This document shows positions 1-8,493 of a DNA stretch of 64,000 nucleotides, piece by piece; the stretch's first letter is position 1, and the number at the start of each line of letters is the position of its first letter. Made by a program: the position numbers and the translations under genes. The notes beneath the pieces were generated by a model. That model was not told the DNA's origin. It ran no database searches and saw only the letters and a program-made list of their open reading frames with translations. The stretch is from Cohnella ginsengisoli (GTDB lineage: Bacteria; Bacillota; Bacilli; Paenibacillales; Paenibacillaceae). The stretch spans positions 1,922,001 through 1,986,000 of the forward strand of contig NZ_JAPDHZ010000003.1 in the NCBI RefSeq assembly GCF_029525555.1, written 5' to 3'.

Positions 1-247
1 CGGGGATGTCGTCGAACACGATCGCTTCGCCGCCCAGCAATTCCGCGAACGCCTGCGCCTCCCGGATTTTCTGCGCCTTGTAGTCCGCCATGTCCTGTCC
101 GGCGGGCACGCCGCGCTCTCCCGGCGTCAGCGCCAACGTCACGATGCGGTCGCCTTTGAGCGAATGACTCGCGAGCACGCCGCCCGCCGTCAATTCCATA
201 TCTCCTACGTGGCCCCCGATGGCCAGGATCGTCTGCTTGTCGCTCAT
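1..247 (-). CDS. PIG-L family deacetylase, N-terminal part (cut by window edge)
   Basis: This is the first 82 or so residues of a PIG-L/LmbE-type zinc-dependent de-N-acetylase; the C-terminal part lies outside the window. The N-terminus has the family layout: a beta strand (ILAIGGHVGDMELTAGG) where the usual zinc motif is AHPDDxE. Here the motif reads GHVGDME, so His, Asp and Glu are kept but the second Asp is not. A later TPGERG motif is also typical. The family removes acetyl groups from GlcNAc-type sugars. Its ATG overlaps the stop of the upstream acetyltransferase gene (ATGA), so the two are translationally coupled and belong to the MurNAc/amino-sugar operon. The substrate is not known; an N-acetylated amino sugar is my inference. 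Confidence 0.75.
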   Translation of the reverse strand, partial: MSDKQTILAIGGHVGDMELTAGGVLASHSLKGDRIVTLALTPGERGVPAGQDMADYKAQKIREAQAFAELLGGEAIVFDDIP

Positions 248-1230
248 TGTGTTAGCTCCTTCCGCATGATCGCGAATTGACGTACCGTTGTGAAGCCGGC
301 TTTCTCGTAGATTCGAATCGCGGGGTTGTTGCTCCCCGTGAACAGCGACATATAATCGGCGCCGACATCGCGCAGCGCCTCGCAAAGCTTGAAGAACAAA
401 ATGCTCCCGAGTCCGCGGCCCTCATGGTCCGGGTGGACGCCGATGCCGGCGAAGTAGCCCCGGCCGTTGTCCTGCCGGACGACCGGTCCCGCGAAGCCGG
501 CCGCTTGGCAGCCGGGCGCCGCCGCGATCACGACGGGCACGCCGTCCGCGGCGCAGGCCGCGATCTCCCGCTCCCAAGCGGGATTGTCGAGACCGGCCAG
601 CATCTCGGCCAACCCTGTATGTCTGCGCGGGTCGAACAGTTCCACCGCGTAGCCCGCTTCCGCTGCCTTGGCTTCCTTGACGCGGATATCCGCGGGGATC
701 GCGAAGTCCGCGAGCGGCCTGTACATCGCGCACTGCCGCGCCCGATCCGTATACCCTTCGCTCAGGAGGAAGCGATACAGCGCGGAGTCGGCGGGCACGC
801 CAGGCGCGTTGTTGTGCTCGTGTCCCGGCGTGCCCGGTATGTACCAAGGCAGGCGCATCGGGTTAAAAAACAGTACGTCGGACTGGCGCTTGCCCAGCGC
901 GCGGAAGCGCGCTTCCAGCGCTTCGAGCAGCGCCGCCCGGTTCGCGTCCGTGTCGAAGCCTTCGGCCAGCACGATGCAGGTGATATAGCCTGCCGCATCT
1001 CCGAGCGGCAGATCGTCGCCCGTGCAGCCGCAAGCGAAGCCGCGAACCTCTCCCCCGTCCAGCAGCACGAACGCGCAGGCCGGATCGAAGTACCGGTTCG
1101 CCGTGAAGATCTCGGCGAAGGTGTCTCGCGTCAGCTCCTTATACCCGTCGCGGACGGCCGATTCGTTCCAGAACGCGACGACTGCGTCCGCATATCGTTC
1201 TTCCCAGGTCGCTACCTTCAGTTGAGTCAT
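244..1230 (-). CDS. GNAT N-acetyltransferase (tandem GNAT fold)
   Basis: A 328-residue protein with a clear GNAT domain in its C-terminal third: the IGVHPDHEGRGLGSILF segment is the acetyl-CoA binding motif A (R/QxxGxG/A), followed by NNPAIRIYEKAGF, the typical motif B. The N-terminal half (ERYADAVVAFWNES to GYITCIVL) looks like a second, degenerate GNAT unit, as in mycothiol-synthase-like tandem proteins. It would transfer acetyl from acetyl-CoA to an amine. It lies between anmK and the deacetylase, and its stop codon overlaps the deacetylase start. An acetylase next to a deacetylase in an amino-sugar operon suggests sugar N-acetyl exchange, but the substrate cannot be read from sequence. 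Confidence 0.75.
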   Translation of the reverse strand: MTQLKVATWEERYADAVVAFWNESAVRDGYKELTRDTFAEIFTANRYFDPACAFVLLDGGEVRGFACGCTGDDLPLGDAAGYITCIVLAEGFDTDANRAALLEALEARFRALGKRQSDVLFFNPMRLPWYIPGTPGHEHNNAPGVPADSALYRFLLSEGYTDRARQCAMYRPLADFAIPADIRVKEAKAAEAGYAVELFDPRRHTGLAEMLAGLDNPAWEREIAACAADGVPVVIAAAPGCQAAGFAGPVVRQDNGRGYFAGIGVHPDHEGRGLGSILFFKLCEALRDVGADYMSLFTGSNNPAIRIYEKAGFTTVRQFAIMRKELTQ

Positions 1231-1278
1231 CCTCCTGCACCCTCTCCGTTAAGTAGCCGCTGCCGTTGAGCTAGGATC

Positions 1279-1358
1279 AAGCTCCGCGCTGTAACCGCGC
1301 TTTTCTCGCTTACTACTCAAGCTCCGCGCTGTAACCGCGCTTTCCTCGCTTACTGCTA
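1279..1358. repeat. 40-bp direct repeat, two copies
   Basis: Two adjacent 40-bp copies differ at few positions. Each contains GCTGTAACCGCGCTTT followed by TCTCGCTTACT. Similar but looser GCGCTT-TCTCGCTTGC segments continue to about 1420, inside the 3' end of anmK. A related sequence appears at about 39.83-39.95 kb, so this is a dispersed intergenic repeat family in this genome. Confidence 0.7.
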
Positions 1359-2849
1359 CTGCGCACGCACACGCGAATACCCACGCTCCAACAGCGCTTG
1401 TCTCGCTTGCAGCCCAAGCCTCGTACTGTGCTCAGTACGAGATCTTCCCAGCACTGCCGGTCGCGCCGCGCCCGTCGCCGCCGGCAGGTTGGCCGGCTGC
1501 CGCGCCATCGCGTAGTCCGCGAGCAGCGCGAACGCGATCGCTTCCTTCGCGTCGCTGCTGCCGCCCACCGCCTCCTGCGTCGCGACCGTCACGCCGCGCG
1601 CCGCCATCTCGGCGGCGAGATCGCGCATGAGCACGGGGTTGTAGCTGCCTCCCCCGCCGACGATCATCAAATCCGCGGCATACCTGGCTGCGATAAACCG
1701 ATCGTACGCGTCGCCGATCGACCAGGCGGTGAGCCTCGTGACCGTGGCCGCAAGATCCGCGTCCGATAGGCCAAGCTCGCGGCCGCGGCGCACGATGCGC
1801 TCCAAGTAGTCCGCGCCGAACCGCTCGCGGCCCGTCGACTTCGGCACGGGCAGCGCGTAATACGCGTCCTGCCGGAGCTCGCCGAGCAGCGTCTCGTTCG
1901 CGCTGCCCCGCGCCGCCAGCGCGCCGCCCGCGTCCATCGCGAGCGCGCCGCCCGTCACGAGGCTCGCGACGCCGTCGATGAGCATGTTCCCCGGGCCCGT
2001 GTCGAAGGCGTAAACGTCTTCAGGGCCGCAGCCCGCCGGGATGACGGTGACATTGCCGATGCCGCCGATGTTCTGCAGCAGCAGCGTCCTGTCGGGCTCG
2101 CGATAGAGCAAATATTCTGTAAACGGGACGAGCGGCGCGCCCTGACCGCCGACCGCGAGGTCGGCGGGACGGAAGTCCGACACGCACGGAATGCCCGTGC
2201 GCGCGGCGATGACGGCTCCTTCGCCGATCTGCACCGTGAAGCCCGCCTCCGGCGCATGATAGATCGTCTGCCCGTGCGAGCCGACGACCGACACGTCCGC
2301 CGGCGAGAGGCCCGCCTTGCCGATGACGGACAGCGCCGCGTCCGCATACAGCCGTCCGAGGCGGACGTTCATCGCGCCCACCCGGTCCACCGTCGCCCGC
2401 GCCGGGTCGAACAACTCGAAGATCTCGCGCCGCACGTCCGCCGGATACGGCTTGTTCTCGAAGGCGAGCAGGCGCACGGACACTCCTCCGTCCCCGCCCG
2501 GCACGCCTATGATCTCGACAGCCGCGGCGTCGATGCCGTCGACGGACGTGCCCGACATCAGGCCGACCGCGTAGCGCCGCAGCTGCTCGCCCTTCTCCCA
2601 GGATATGCCCGCCCCCGGTTCTGAGGCGCCTAGCAGCGATGGTTCGCCCTTCTCCCCGAACATGCCCGGCATCGAACCAGCCTCGAACCGCGAGCGCTGC
2701 TGCTGCCCGCCGCCTTTGAATCCTCCGTCGGCTTCGCTGCGTTCTACCGCCACAGCCGGATCTGCCGTCGCAGTCCCGCGCCGCTCGTCCGCAACTTCGC
2801 CGCTCTCCGGCATCGCCACCCGCCGAGTCCCTTCCTTTCCCCCGCCCAT
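1356..2849 (-). CDS. anmK: Anhydro-N-acetylmuramic acid kinase AnmK
   Basis: AnmK hydrolyses the 1,6-anhydro bond of anhydro-MurNAc and phosphorylates it with ATP to MurNAc-6-phosphate, the substrate of MurQ, encoded in the same operon. Family hallmarks are the ASKHA phosphate motif GLMSGTSVDGIDAA, GSHGQTIYH, QIGEG, NIGGIGNVT, DTGPGN and the C-terminal GGSSDAKEAIAFA. The open frame gives 497 residues against about 370-390 usual. About 90 unusual hydrophilic residues precede the core. An internal ATG at 2672 (MPGMFGE), with GAGG eight bases upstream, is a likelier start than 2849. At the C-terminus about 30 residues follow the normal end and are encoded by repeat-like DNA. The ATG at 2849 lies right behind the permease stop, so expression is probably coupled. 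Confidence 0.9.
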   Translation of the reverse strand: MGGGKEGTRRVAMPESGEVADERRGTATADPAVAVERSEADGGFKGGGQQQRSRFEAGSMPGMFGEKGEPSLLGASEPGAGISWEKGEQLRRYAVGLMSGTSVDGIDAAAVEIIGVPGGDGGVSVRLLAFENKPYPADVRREIFELFDPARATVDRVGAMNVRLGRLYADAALSVIGKAGLSPADVSVVGSHGQTIYHAPEAGFTVQIGEGAVIAARTGIPCVSDFRPADLAVGGQGAPLVPFTEYLLYREPDRTLLLQNIGGIGNVTVIPAGCGPEDVYAFDTGPGNMLIDGVASLVTGGALAMDAGGALAARGSANETLLGELRQDAYYALPVPKSTGRERFGADYLERIVRRGRELGLSDADLAATVTRLTAWSIGDAYDRFIAARYAADLMIVGGGGSYNPVLMRDLAAEMAARGVTVATQEAVGGSSDAKEAIAFALLADYAMARQPANLPAATGAARPAVLGRSRTEHSTRLGLQARQALLERGYSRVRAQ

Positions 2850-2850
2850 A

Positions 2851-3712
2851 TCAGCCCTTGACCGCGCCGACGGTGACGCCCTCGAGGAAGTACTTCTGCA
2901 GGCTGAAGAACAGGATGAACATCGGCACCGCCGAGATCGTCGCGCCCGCCATCATCGGGGGAGAAGTACGTCGTGTTCGCAAACCGGAAGTTTTTCAGAC
3001 CGACCTGGATCGTCTGCATATCCATCGTGTTCGTGACGAGGAACGGCCAGAAGAACGTATTCCAGCTCTCCATGAACGTCAGGATCGCGATGACGGCCAT
3101 GACCGTCTTGGACAAAGGCATGATGATCCGGAAAAAAATCTGCAGCTGGCTGCAGCCCTCCACCTTCGCGGACTCCATGATCTCGGTCGGGATGCTGCTC
3201 ATGAACTGCTTGGCGAGGAAGACGTTGTAGACCGTCACGAGGCCCGGCAGGATGAGCGCGCTGTACGTATTTTCGATATGGAACGTGTTGACGATCAGAA
3301 TGTACAGCGGCACCTGCGTCACCTGGTACGGGATCATCATCGCCGCCAGCAGGATGGAGAAGAGCACGCCCCTGCCCCTGAAGCGCAGCTTGGAGAACGC
3401 ATACCCCGCCAATGTCGCGAAGAAGACGTTCGTGATCGTCACGGCGCCCGCGACGATGGTCGAGTTCAGAATCCACCGGTACGAATACTCGCTATAGTTG
3501 AAGAAAAAAGAATACGAATCCAGCGTGAACTTGCCCGGCCAGATCGAATAGCTGACGGCCCCCGCCTCGACCGGGTCCCCGAACGAGGAGATCACCATGA
3601 AGTAGATGGGGAACAGCGTCGCCAGCGCGAAGAGCAGGAGAAGGACGACAATCACGGTATTGCGGGCGGTCTTGCCCGCCCGGCTGCCGGTATGGTTATT
3701 GTAAAGTGACAT
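2851..3712 (-). CDS. ABC sugar permease, MalG/LacG type (frameshifted)
   Basis: This is the second inner-membrane subunit of a carbohydrate ABC importer (binding-protein-dependent transport inner-membrane family). It has about six membrane segments starting at residue 18, and the coupling EAA loop is seen as EIMESAKVEGCSQLQIFFRIIMPL. The reading frame breaks at a CCCCC run (minus strand, 2957-2961). Dropping one C restores a normal C-terminus, with PMMAGATISAVPMF and the family-typical end EGVTVGAVKG before a stop at 2851. Without that correction the frame runs into anmK. It lies 20 bp downstream of the partner permease. No ATPase gene is present, so it probably uses a shared MsmX-type ATPase encoded elsewhere. 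Confidence 0.88.
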
Positions 3713-3732
3713 CTGCGGTTGCCTCCTTCCCC

Positions 3733-4635
3733 CTAGTAGTCCACGTCTTTGCCCAGGAACTTGAACTGGAACAGCGAGACCAGAGCTATGATAAGCGCCA
3801 ATATCAACGATTGGGCCGCGGCTTTGCCGAATTCAAAGTACTTGAAGGCATTGTCGAAAATGAGCAGGCCGACCATTGTCGTCGCATGGTCCGGTCCGCC
3901 GCCGGTCATCAGGTACGCGTTCTGGAACACCTGGAACGATCCGATGATCGCCGTCACCAGAAGGAACAGCGTCGTCGGCTTCAGGCTCGGAATGACGATA
4001 TGCCATAGCTTCTGCAAGAAGGACGCGCCGTCCAGGTCCGCCGCTTCGTAGTAGCTGTCGTCGATGCCGAGCAGGGCGGCCAGGTAGATGATGATGCTCG
4101 CGCCGTGACTGGACAGCCACGCCATGATGACGAGCGAGAACATCGCCGTGGCGCTCGATCCGAGCCAGTTCTGGTTGTGGGCGCCGAACCAGCCGATGAA
4201 TTGGTTAAAAATGCCGCCCGGCATCGGATCGAAGATCCACAGCCAGACGAGCGAGAGCGCGACGCCCGAAGCCACGACGGGCAGGTAATAGACCGCCTTG
4301 AATACCGTCTGCAGCTTCTTGCGCAGCGGCAGGATCATGATCGCGACGAGAAAGGACAGCAGCAGCGCGACCGGAACGGTCAGCACGGTGTAGACGAGCG
4401 TGTTTTTGATCGACTTCCAGAACAGGTCGTCCTTGAACGTCGCCGTATAATTGTCGAAGCCGATGTAGGTCGAACCCAGCGGCTTGTATTCCTGGAAGCT
4501 GATGATGAACGCGCTGAAGACCGGATAAGCCGTAAACAGGGCGTACACGATGAGCGCGACCGCGATGAACGCGTAGCCCCATGCGCCGTCGCCTTTGATC
4601 TTGCGCTTTTTGACCGGTTGTGCCGACTGGGCCAT
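3733..4635 (-). CDS. ABC sugar permease, MalF/UgpA type
   Basis: A 300-residue integral membrane subunit of a carbohydrate ABC importer. A basic N-terminus (PVKKRKIKG) is followed by a first membrane helix at about residues 20-40 and roughly five more. The EAA coupling loop is YYEAADLDGASFLQKLWHIV. The periplasmic loop carries IGFDNYTATF, typical of this family. It sits between the solute-binding protein and the second permease in the MurNAc operon. With them it should import a mono- or disaccharide. The amino-sugar neighbours (murQ, anmK, MurR) suggest MurNAc, anhydro-MurNAc or a GlcNAc-containing disaccharide as ligand. Confidence 0.9.
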   Translation of the reverse strand: MAQSAQPVKKRKIKGDGAWGYAFIAVALIVYALFTAYPVFSAFIISFQEYKPLGSTYIGFDNYTATFKDDLFWKSIKNTLVYTVLTVPVALLLSFLVAIMILPLRKKLQTVFKAVYYLPVVASGVALSLVWLWIFDPMPGGIFNQFIGWFGAHNQNWLGSSATAMFSLVIMAWLSSHGASIIIYLAALLGIDDSYYEAADLDGASFLQKLWHIVIPSLKPTTLFLLVTAIIGSFQVFQNAYLMTGGGPDHATTMVGLLIFDNAFKYFEFGKAAAQSLILALIIALVSLFQFKFLGKDVDY

Positions 4636-4737
4636 GTGCAGGACTCCTCTCCTCGCGTCCGCTTATGAAGAAGGATAGCCGCATGCGGGGTGATCACGCG
4701 GCTATCCGTACGCGAATGCGTTATTGCGAATGCGTCG

Positions 4738-6195
4738 TTAATCTTGGACGATGCCGTCCTGGCCGAAGGCGTCGATCGCGGCCTTCTTCACCGCGTCGTA
4801 CATGTCCTGCGGCTTGATCTCGCCGGCGAGCAAGGCTTGCATCTTCGGAACGATGACCTCGTTTTCGATCTTGATCGCCTTGGCGCCGAGATCCGCCGGG
4901 ATGTCCGGGCGGGCCGGCGCGGCGTGAGAGAGCATCGTCTCGACGGCGGCGACGTTGTCCGGGTTGCGGTCGATCGTCATGGAAGCCGCCGCTTCGCGTC
5001 CGCTCTTGGTGATATGGGCGGCGAACAGGTCGTTGTTCGTCGTGGCCGCGACCTTGCCGCTCGACAGGAAGTAGGCGGCCTTCGCGATGTTCGCCTTGTG
5101 CTCGGCGGTCGGCTCCTTCTTGCCGCGGAACGCGACGTAACCGTCGACGACCGTGGAGGACACCGGCTCCGCGCCTGCGAAGGTCGGTACCGGCAGGACG
5201 ATGTAGTCGACCTTGATGCTGTCTTTCACCGCGCTGCCGTCCTTGGCGTCGATCTTCGCGTTGTTCTTCTTCGCGGAGTTCTCGAACGTCGCCAGGCCCT
5301 TGCCGGTGATCATCGTCTGTCCGGTGAGGAACATGTTCCAGCGCTTGCCGGCGTCGACGGAGCTCAGCTCCTTCGGCATCGAGCCGTCGTCGATCATCTG
5401 GCGAAGATCCGTCAGCAGCTCGAGATAGTTTTTGCTCGTATAAGCGTACTTCAAATCCTTGTTGAATGCCGCCGGCATGCCCGCGCTCTTGGCCATGATG
5501 CCGAGGTAATCCTTGGAAGCGACGCCTGCCGTCGCGAAGACGAAGCCGTAGCGGGAAGTCGCTTCGCCGTTCTTCACGACGCCCTTCTTGATCGCGTCGC
5601 GGAATACGTCGTAGGTCCAGCCGTTTTTCTGAACGTTTTTCCAATCGATGCCCGCGGCCTCGAGGAATTCCTTGTTGCCGCCGAGGGCGTGGACTTCCAT
5701 ATACGCCGGGAAGCCGTACAGGCCCGTGCCGTTTTTCATGTACTCAAGCGGTGTAGCGTCGTAGTCGCCCGTCATCTCCGGCGTCGCGACGTCCGTCAGG
5801 TCGAGCGCCATGCCCTGCTGTACGTACTTGGAGATGCCGTCGGAGCCGATGAACGCGATGTCAGGCGGGCTGCCCGCGTTGACCTGCGTGTCGAGCTTCT
5901 GCGTCATGTCCTCCCAGCTGGCCGGCTCGATTTTGAGCGTCAGGTTCGGATACTTGGCGTTGAAGTCCTTTTCCATCTGGTCGAAATTGTCCTGGTACGT
6001 CGGCGATACGGGCGGCAGCAGCGCCGTGATCGTATCTTTGGCGCCGGAATCGGCGGAGCCGGATGCGGCAGCTGAGCCGGATGCGGCCGGGCTGGCCGCG
6101 CCGTTCTTGTTGTTGTTGCCGCCGCACGCGGTCAGCGCGGATACGGACAGCGTCGCTGCGAGCATGAGCGAGAGTGCTTTGCCTTTGTTCATCAT
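4738..6195 (-). CDS. Lipoprotein sugar-binding protein of ABC importer
   Basis: A 485-residue extracellular solute-binding protein (family 1). The N-terminus is a lipoprotein signal peptide with lipobox LTAC, followed by a low-complexity Gly/Asn/Ser/Ala linker to about residue 48 and then the binding domain (TITALLPPVSPTY). TQVNAGSPPDIAF is the characteristic family block. It would be anchored to the outer face of the membrane and deliver sugar to the permeases encoded just downstream. It lies between murQ and the permease genes, so its ligand is probably a muropeptide-derived sugar. This ligand assignment is from context only. Confidence 0.9.
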   Translation of the reverse strand: MMNKGKALSLMLAATLSVSALTACGGNNNKNGAASPAASGSAAASGSADSGAKDTITALLPPVSPTYQDNFDQMEKDFNAKYPNLTLKIEPASWEDMTQKLDTQVNAGSPPDIAFIGSDGISKYVQQGMALDLTDVATPEMTGDYDATPLEYMKNGTGLYGFPAYMEVHALGGNKEFLEAAGIDWKNVQKNGWTYDVFRDAIKKGVVKNGEATSRYGFVFATAGVASKDYLGIMAKSAGMPAAFNKDLKYAYTSKNYLELLTDLRQMIDDGSMPKELSSVDAGKRWNMFLTGQTMITGKGLATFENSAKKNNAKIDAKDGSAVKDSIKVDYIVLPVPTFAGAEPVSSTVVDGYVAFRGKKEPTAEHKANIAKAAYFLSSGKVAATTNNDLFAAHITKSGREAAASMTIDRNPDNVAAVETMLSHAAPARPDIPADLGAKAIKIENEVIVPKMQALLAGEIKPQDMYDAVKKAAIDAFGQDGIVQD

Positions 6196-6256
6196 TCGGA
6201 TGACTCCTCCTTGGGATGGCCCCTCAATCGGGTGAATGAAGACTAACGCTTGCCGG

Positions 6257-7171
6257 TTAAACGACTTGCTTGTGCGCGCGGATCGTCGCCTTGAGATTGC
6301 CTTCGAAGCGGGCCAGCGATGCGGCCGCCTCCGAAGCGGCGAGCCCCGTCTCGATCATCAGAATCGCGAGCTTGCAGCTCTGCGACGCCCGCGCCAGGTA
6401 ATCGGACGCCGTCTCGGCGTCGACGCCGGTCGCGGCCTTGATGATGCGGATCGAGCGATCCTGCAGCTTCTTGTTGCTCGCCTTGAGGTCGACCATCAGA
6501 TTGTTGTAGGTTTTCCCCAATTTGACCATTGTCGCCGTCGTCAGCATGTTAAGCACCAGCTTCTGCGCCGAGCCGGCTTTCAGCCGCGTGGAGCCCATGA
6601 TGACCTCCGGTCCGACGACGGGCGCGATGCAGATGTCGCATACTTCGCCGAGCTTCGAGCCCTTGTTGTTGACGACCCCGATCGTGGCCGCGCCGATCTC
6701 CCCGGCCCGACGGATCGCGGCGATGACGAAGGCCGCGCTGCCGCTGGCGGAGATGCCGACGACCGCGTCCTTGTCGGTCACGCCGATGCGCTCGATGAGC
6801 GCCATTCCCTCCTCCGCGTTGTCCTCGAATCCTTCCACCGCCGTCCGAAGCGCCGTGTCCCCGCCTGCTATATGCCCCTGCACGAGCTCAGGGTCGACCC
6901 CGAAGGTGGGCGGACACTCGGAAGCGTCCAGTACGCCGATTCTGCCGGAAGACCCGGCGCCAATGTAGAACATTCTGCCCCCGCTCCTGAGCCGGGCATG
7001 CAGAACGTCCACCGCCTCCATGATGTTCGGAATTTCTTCCGCCACCGCGGCCGGAACGGCGGCATCCTCCCGGTTGAGAAGATGCAGCATCTGCTCCGTT
7101 GTACACTCGTCGATCGTCCGGGTTGCCGGATTGATCTTCTCTGTGGTTAGACCCGCGAGATATTCGTTCAT
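6257..7171 (-). CDS. murQ: N-acetylmuramic acid 6-phosphate etherase MurQ
   Basis: MurQ cleaves the D-lactyl ether of MurNAc-6-phosphate, giving GlcNAc-6-phosphate and lactate. Diagnostic blocks are TEKINPATRTID near the N-terminus, the SIS-domain segment FYIGAGSSGRIGVLDASECPP with the catalytic Glu, GFEDNAEEG, ISASGSAAFV and MGSTRLKAGSAQK. The length of 304 residues is normal. I start at MNEYLAGL (7171) because AGGAG lies seven bases upstream; the frame extends further to 7213 without support. It is the first enzyme gene after the MurR-like regulator and has a palindromic operator candidate about 110 bp upstream. Confidence 0.95.
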   Translation of the reverse strand: MNEYLAGLTTEKINPATRTIDECTTEQMLHLLNREDAAVPAAVAEEIPNIMEAVDVLHARLRSGGRMFYIGAGSSGRIGVLDASECPPTFGVDPELVQGHIAGGDTALRTAVEGFEDNAEEGMALIERIGVTDKDAVVGISASGSAAFVIAAIRRAGEIGAATIGVVNNKGSKLGEVCDICIAPVVGPEVIMGSTRLKAGSAQKLVLNMLTTATMVKLGKTYNNLMVDLKASNKKLQDRSIRIIKAATGVDAETASDYLARASQSCKLAILMIETGLAASEAAASLARFEGNLKATIRAHKQVV

Positions 7172-7280
7172 GGCCATTCTCCTACCCTTTGTTTGTGAGG
7201 ATCGTCCTTTCATGGATCTATTTATTGCCCCCTCTTGGGCTCTATCTTATCGCCTCCGCTTTGTAAGCGTCAATACTTTT

Positions 7281-7295
7281 TGAAATAAAATTTCA
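7281..7295. promoter_or_regulatory. Palindromic operator candidate for MurR, murQ side
   Basis: TGAAATAAAATTTCA is a perfect TGAAAT/ATTTCA inverted repeat with a 3-bp centre, between the regulator gene and murQ. The same sequence with one mismatch occurs upstream of the GH4 gene. RpiR-family proteins bind symmetric AT-rich sites. Assignment to the neighbouring regulator is inference. Confidence 0.6.
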
Positions 7296-7381
7296 TTGTA
7301 AAAATTTTAATTGCATTTTTATTTTCAGAAAAGCAACAAAAAAAAGACACTGCCGAGAGTGCCTTTCAAGGTTTGCAACCG

Positions 7382-8245
7382 TTATCTGCGGTGCTTGCCC
7401 GCCAAAATATTGTGGGTTTTCAACAAATACTTTTTGATATTCGGATATTCCGCGCTCGCGACCCCCGCGAACAGGATGTCGATGACGGTCAGCATCGCGA
7501 TGCGCGACCCCATCGCCCCGCTGCGGATCGTGACCTCCGGCGTCGAGATGCTGAGCACGATGTCTGCTTTGTCCGCAAGCTCGCTCTTGTTGAACTTCGT
7601 CAGCGCGATCGAAGTCGCGCCTGCGCGCTGCGTGATCTCGAGCGCCTCCAGAATCTCGATCGTATCGCCCGAGTTCGAGACGAAGAAGGCGACGTCGCCC
7701 TTGCCGAGCAGCGTGGCGGCCGTGAGCTGGCTGTGCCCGTCCGTATAGGCGTGGCACATCTTGTTGATGCGGGAAAACTTCTGCTCGCCGTCCATGCAAA
7801 CGAGTCCCGAAGCCCCGATGCCGAAAAACACGATCCGATTCGTCTCACGCAGCGCCTGGACCGCCTTCGCGACGGCCCCACGGTCGATGATGCTGAGCGT
7901 GTCCTCGATCGACTTCATGTTGTTGTACGAGATGTTCGCGACGACGACGTTCAGGTCGTCCCCCGGCTGGATGTCGGTGTACTCGTCCTTCTGCTCCTCG
8001 TCCATCGAGCCGACCGACGCCGAGATGCTCACGATGAAGCTGCGGTAGCCGCTGTAGCCGAGCGTCTTGCAGAACCGCAGCACCGACGCGTCGCTCGTCC
8101 GGCTGAACTGCGCCAGGCTCTTGATCGAGAGGTGCGGAATCTCCTCCGTATTGGCGAGGATGTATTCGGCCACCATCCGTTCGACGGGCGTCATGCTGTC
8201 CTTCATGTCGCGGATCTTGAGCAATATATTGTTCTGGATCGCCAT
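7382..8245 (-). CDS. MurR/RpiR-family transcriptional regulator
   Basis: An RpiR-type regulator with an N-terminal helix-turn-helix (residues about 1-77: KSLAQFSRTSDASVLRFCKTLGYSGY) and a C-terminal SIS sugar-phosphate sensing domain (FFGIGASGLVCMDGEQKF; VSNSGDTIEILEA). Members commonly sense MurNAc-6P or other sugar phosphates. Its place between murQ and a GH4 glycosidase makes MurNAc-6P the likely effector. The open frame can start upstream at 8302 (TTG) or 8288 (ATG). I prefer MAIQNNILLKIRD at 8245 because family members start close to NILLKIR, although its ribosome site is weak. Palindromes on both sides of the gene suggest it controls itself and both neighbouring transcripts. Confidence 0.88.
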   Translation of the reverse strand: MAIQNNILLKIRDMKDSMTPVERMVAEYILANTEEIPHLSIKSLAQFSRTSDASVLRFCKTLGYSGYRSFIVSISASVGSMDEEQKDEYTDIQPGDDLNVVVANISYNNMKSIEDTLSIIDRGAVAKAVQALRETNRIVFFGIGASGLVCMDGEQKFSRINKMCHAYTDGHSQLTAATLLGKGDVAFFVSNSGDTIEILEALEITQRAGATSIALTKFNKSELADKADIVLSISTPEVTIRSGAMGSRIAMLTVIDILFAGVASAEYPNIKKYLLKTHNILAGKHRR

Positions 8246-8374
8246 GGTAGGTACCTGCGCATTCTGTCGTATTTTAGTAAATAGTAAGGCCATTTTTTCC
8301 AAAAGACAAGGGACGGCGAAGCGGATTAGCCTTCTGTAGCTTAGAAATATTATTTTGAAATAAATATATCATAC

Positions 8375-8389
8375 TGAAATAAAATTTCT
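8375..8389. promoter_or_regulatory. Palindromic operator candidate for MurR, GH4 side
   Basis: TGAAATAAAATTTCT, one mismatch from the perfect palindrome at 7281. It ends 8 bp before the -35 box of the GH4 promoter, a position suited to control of that promoter. A more degenerate AGAAAT-N3-ATTTTG copy lies at 8343-8357. Confidence 0.6.
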
Positions 8390-8397
8390 ATATTTTA

Positions 8398-8426
8398 TTG
8401 TTGGCAGGGAGACCCCATGCTATAAT
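8398..8426 (+). promoter_or_regulatory. Sigma-A promoter of GH4 gene
   Basis: TTGTTG (-35, 8398-8403) and a perfect TATAAT (-10, 8421-8426) with a 17-bp spacer. A strong AGGAGG ribosome site follows at 8482-8487, in front of the ATG at 8494. Confidence 0.75.
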
Positions 8427-8493
8427 AGCCGCAAATGAAGGGCCCGAGCTTAGAGGACATGCTGCACCGAAAAAGGCCCACAGGAGGAACGTC

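Noticed and set aside
2744..2850. Permease with an unusual 70-residue basic C-terminal extension
   Set aside because: It is the wrong frame after the CCCCC run; the corrected frame ends in the normal AVKG motif.
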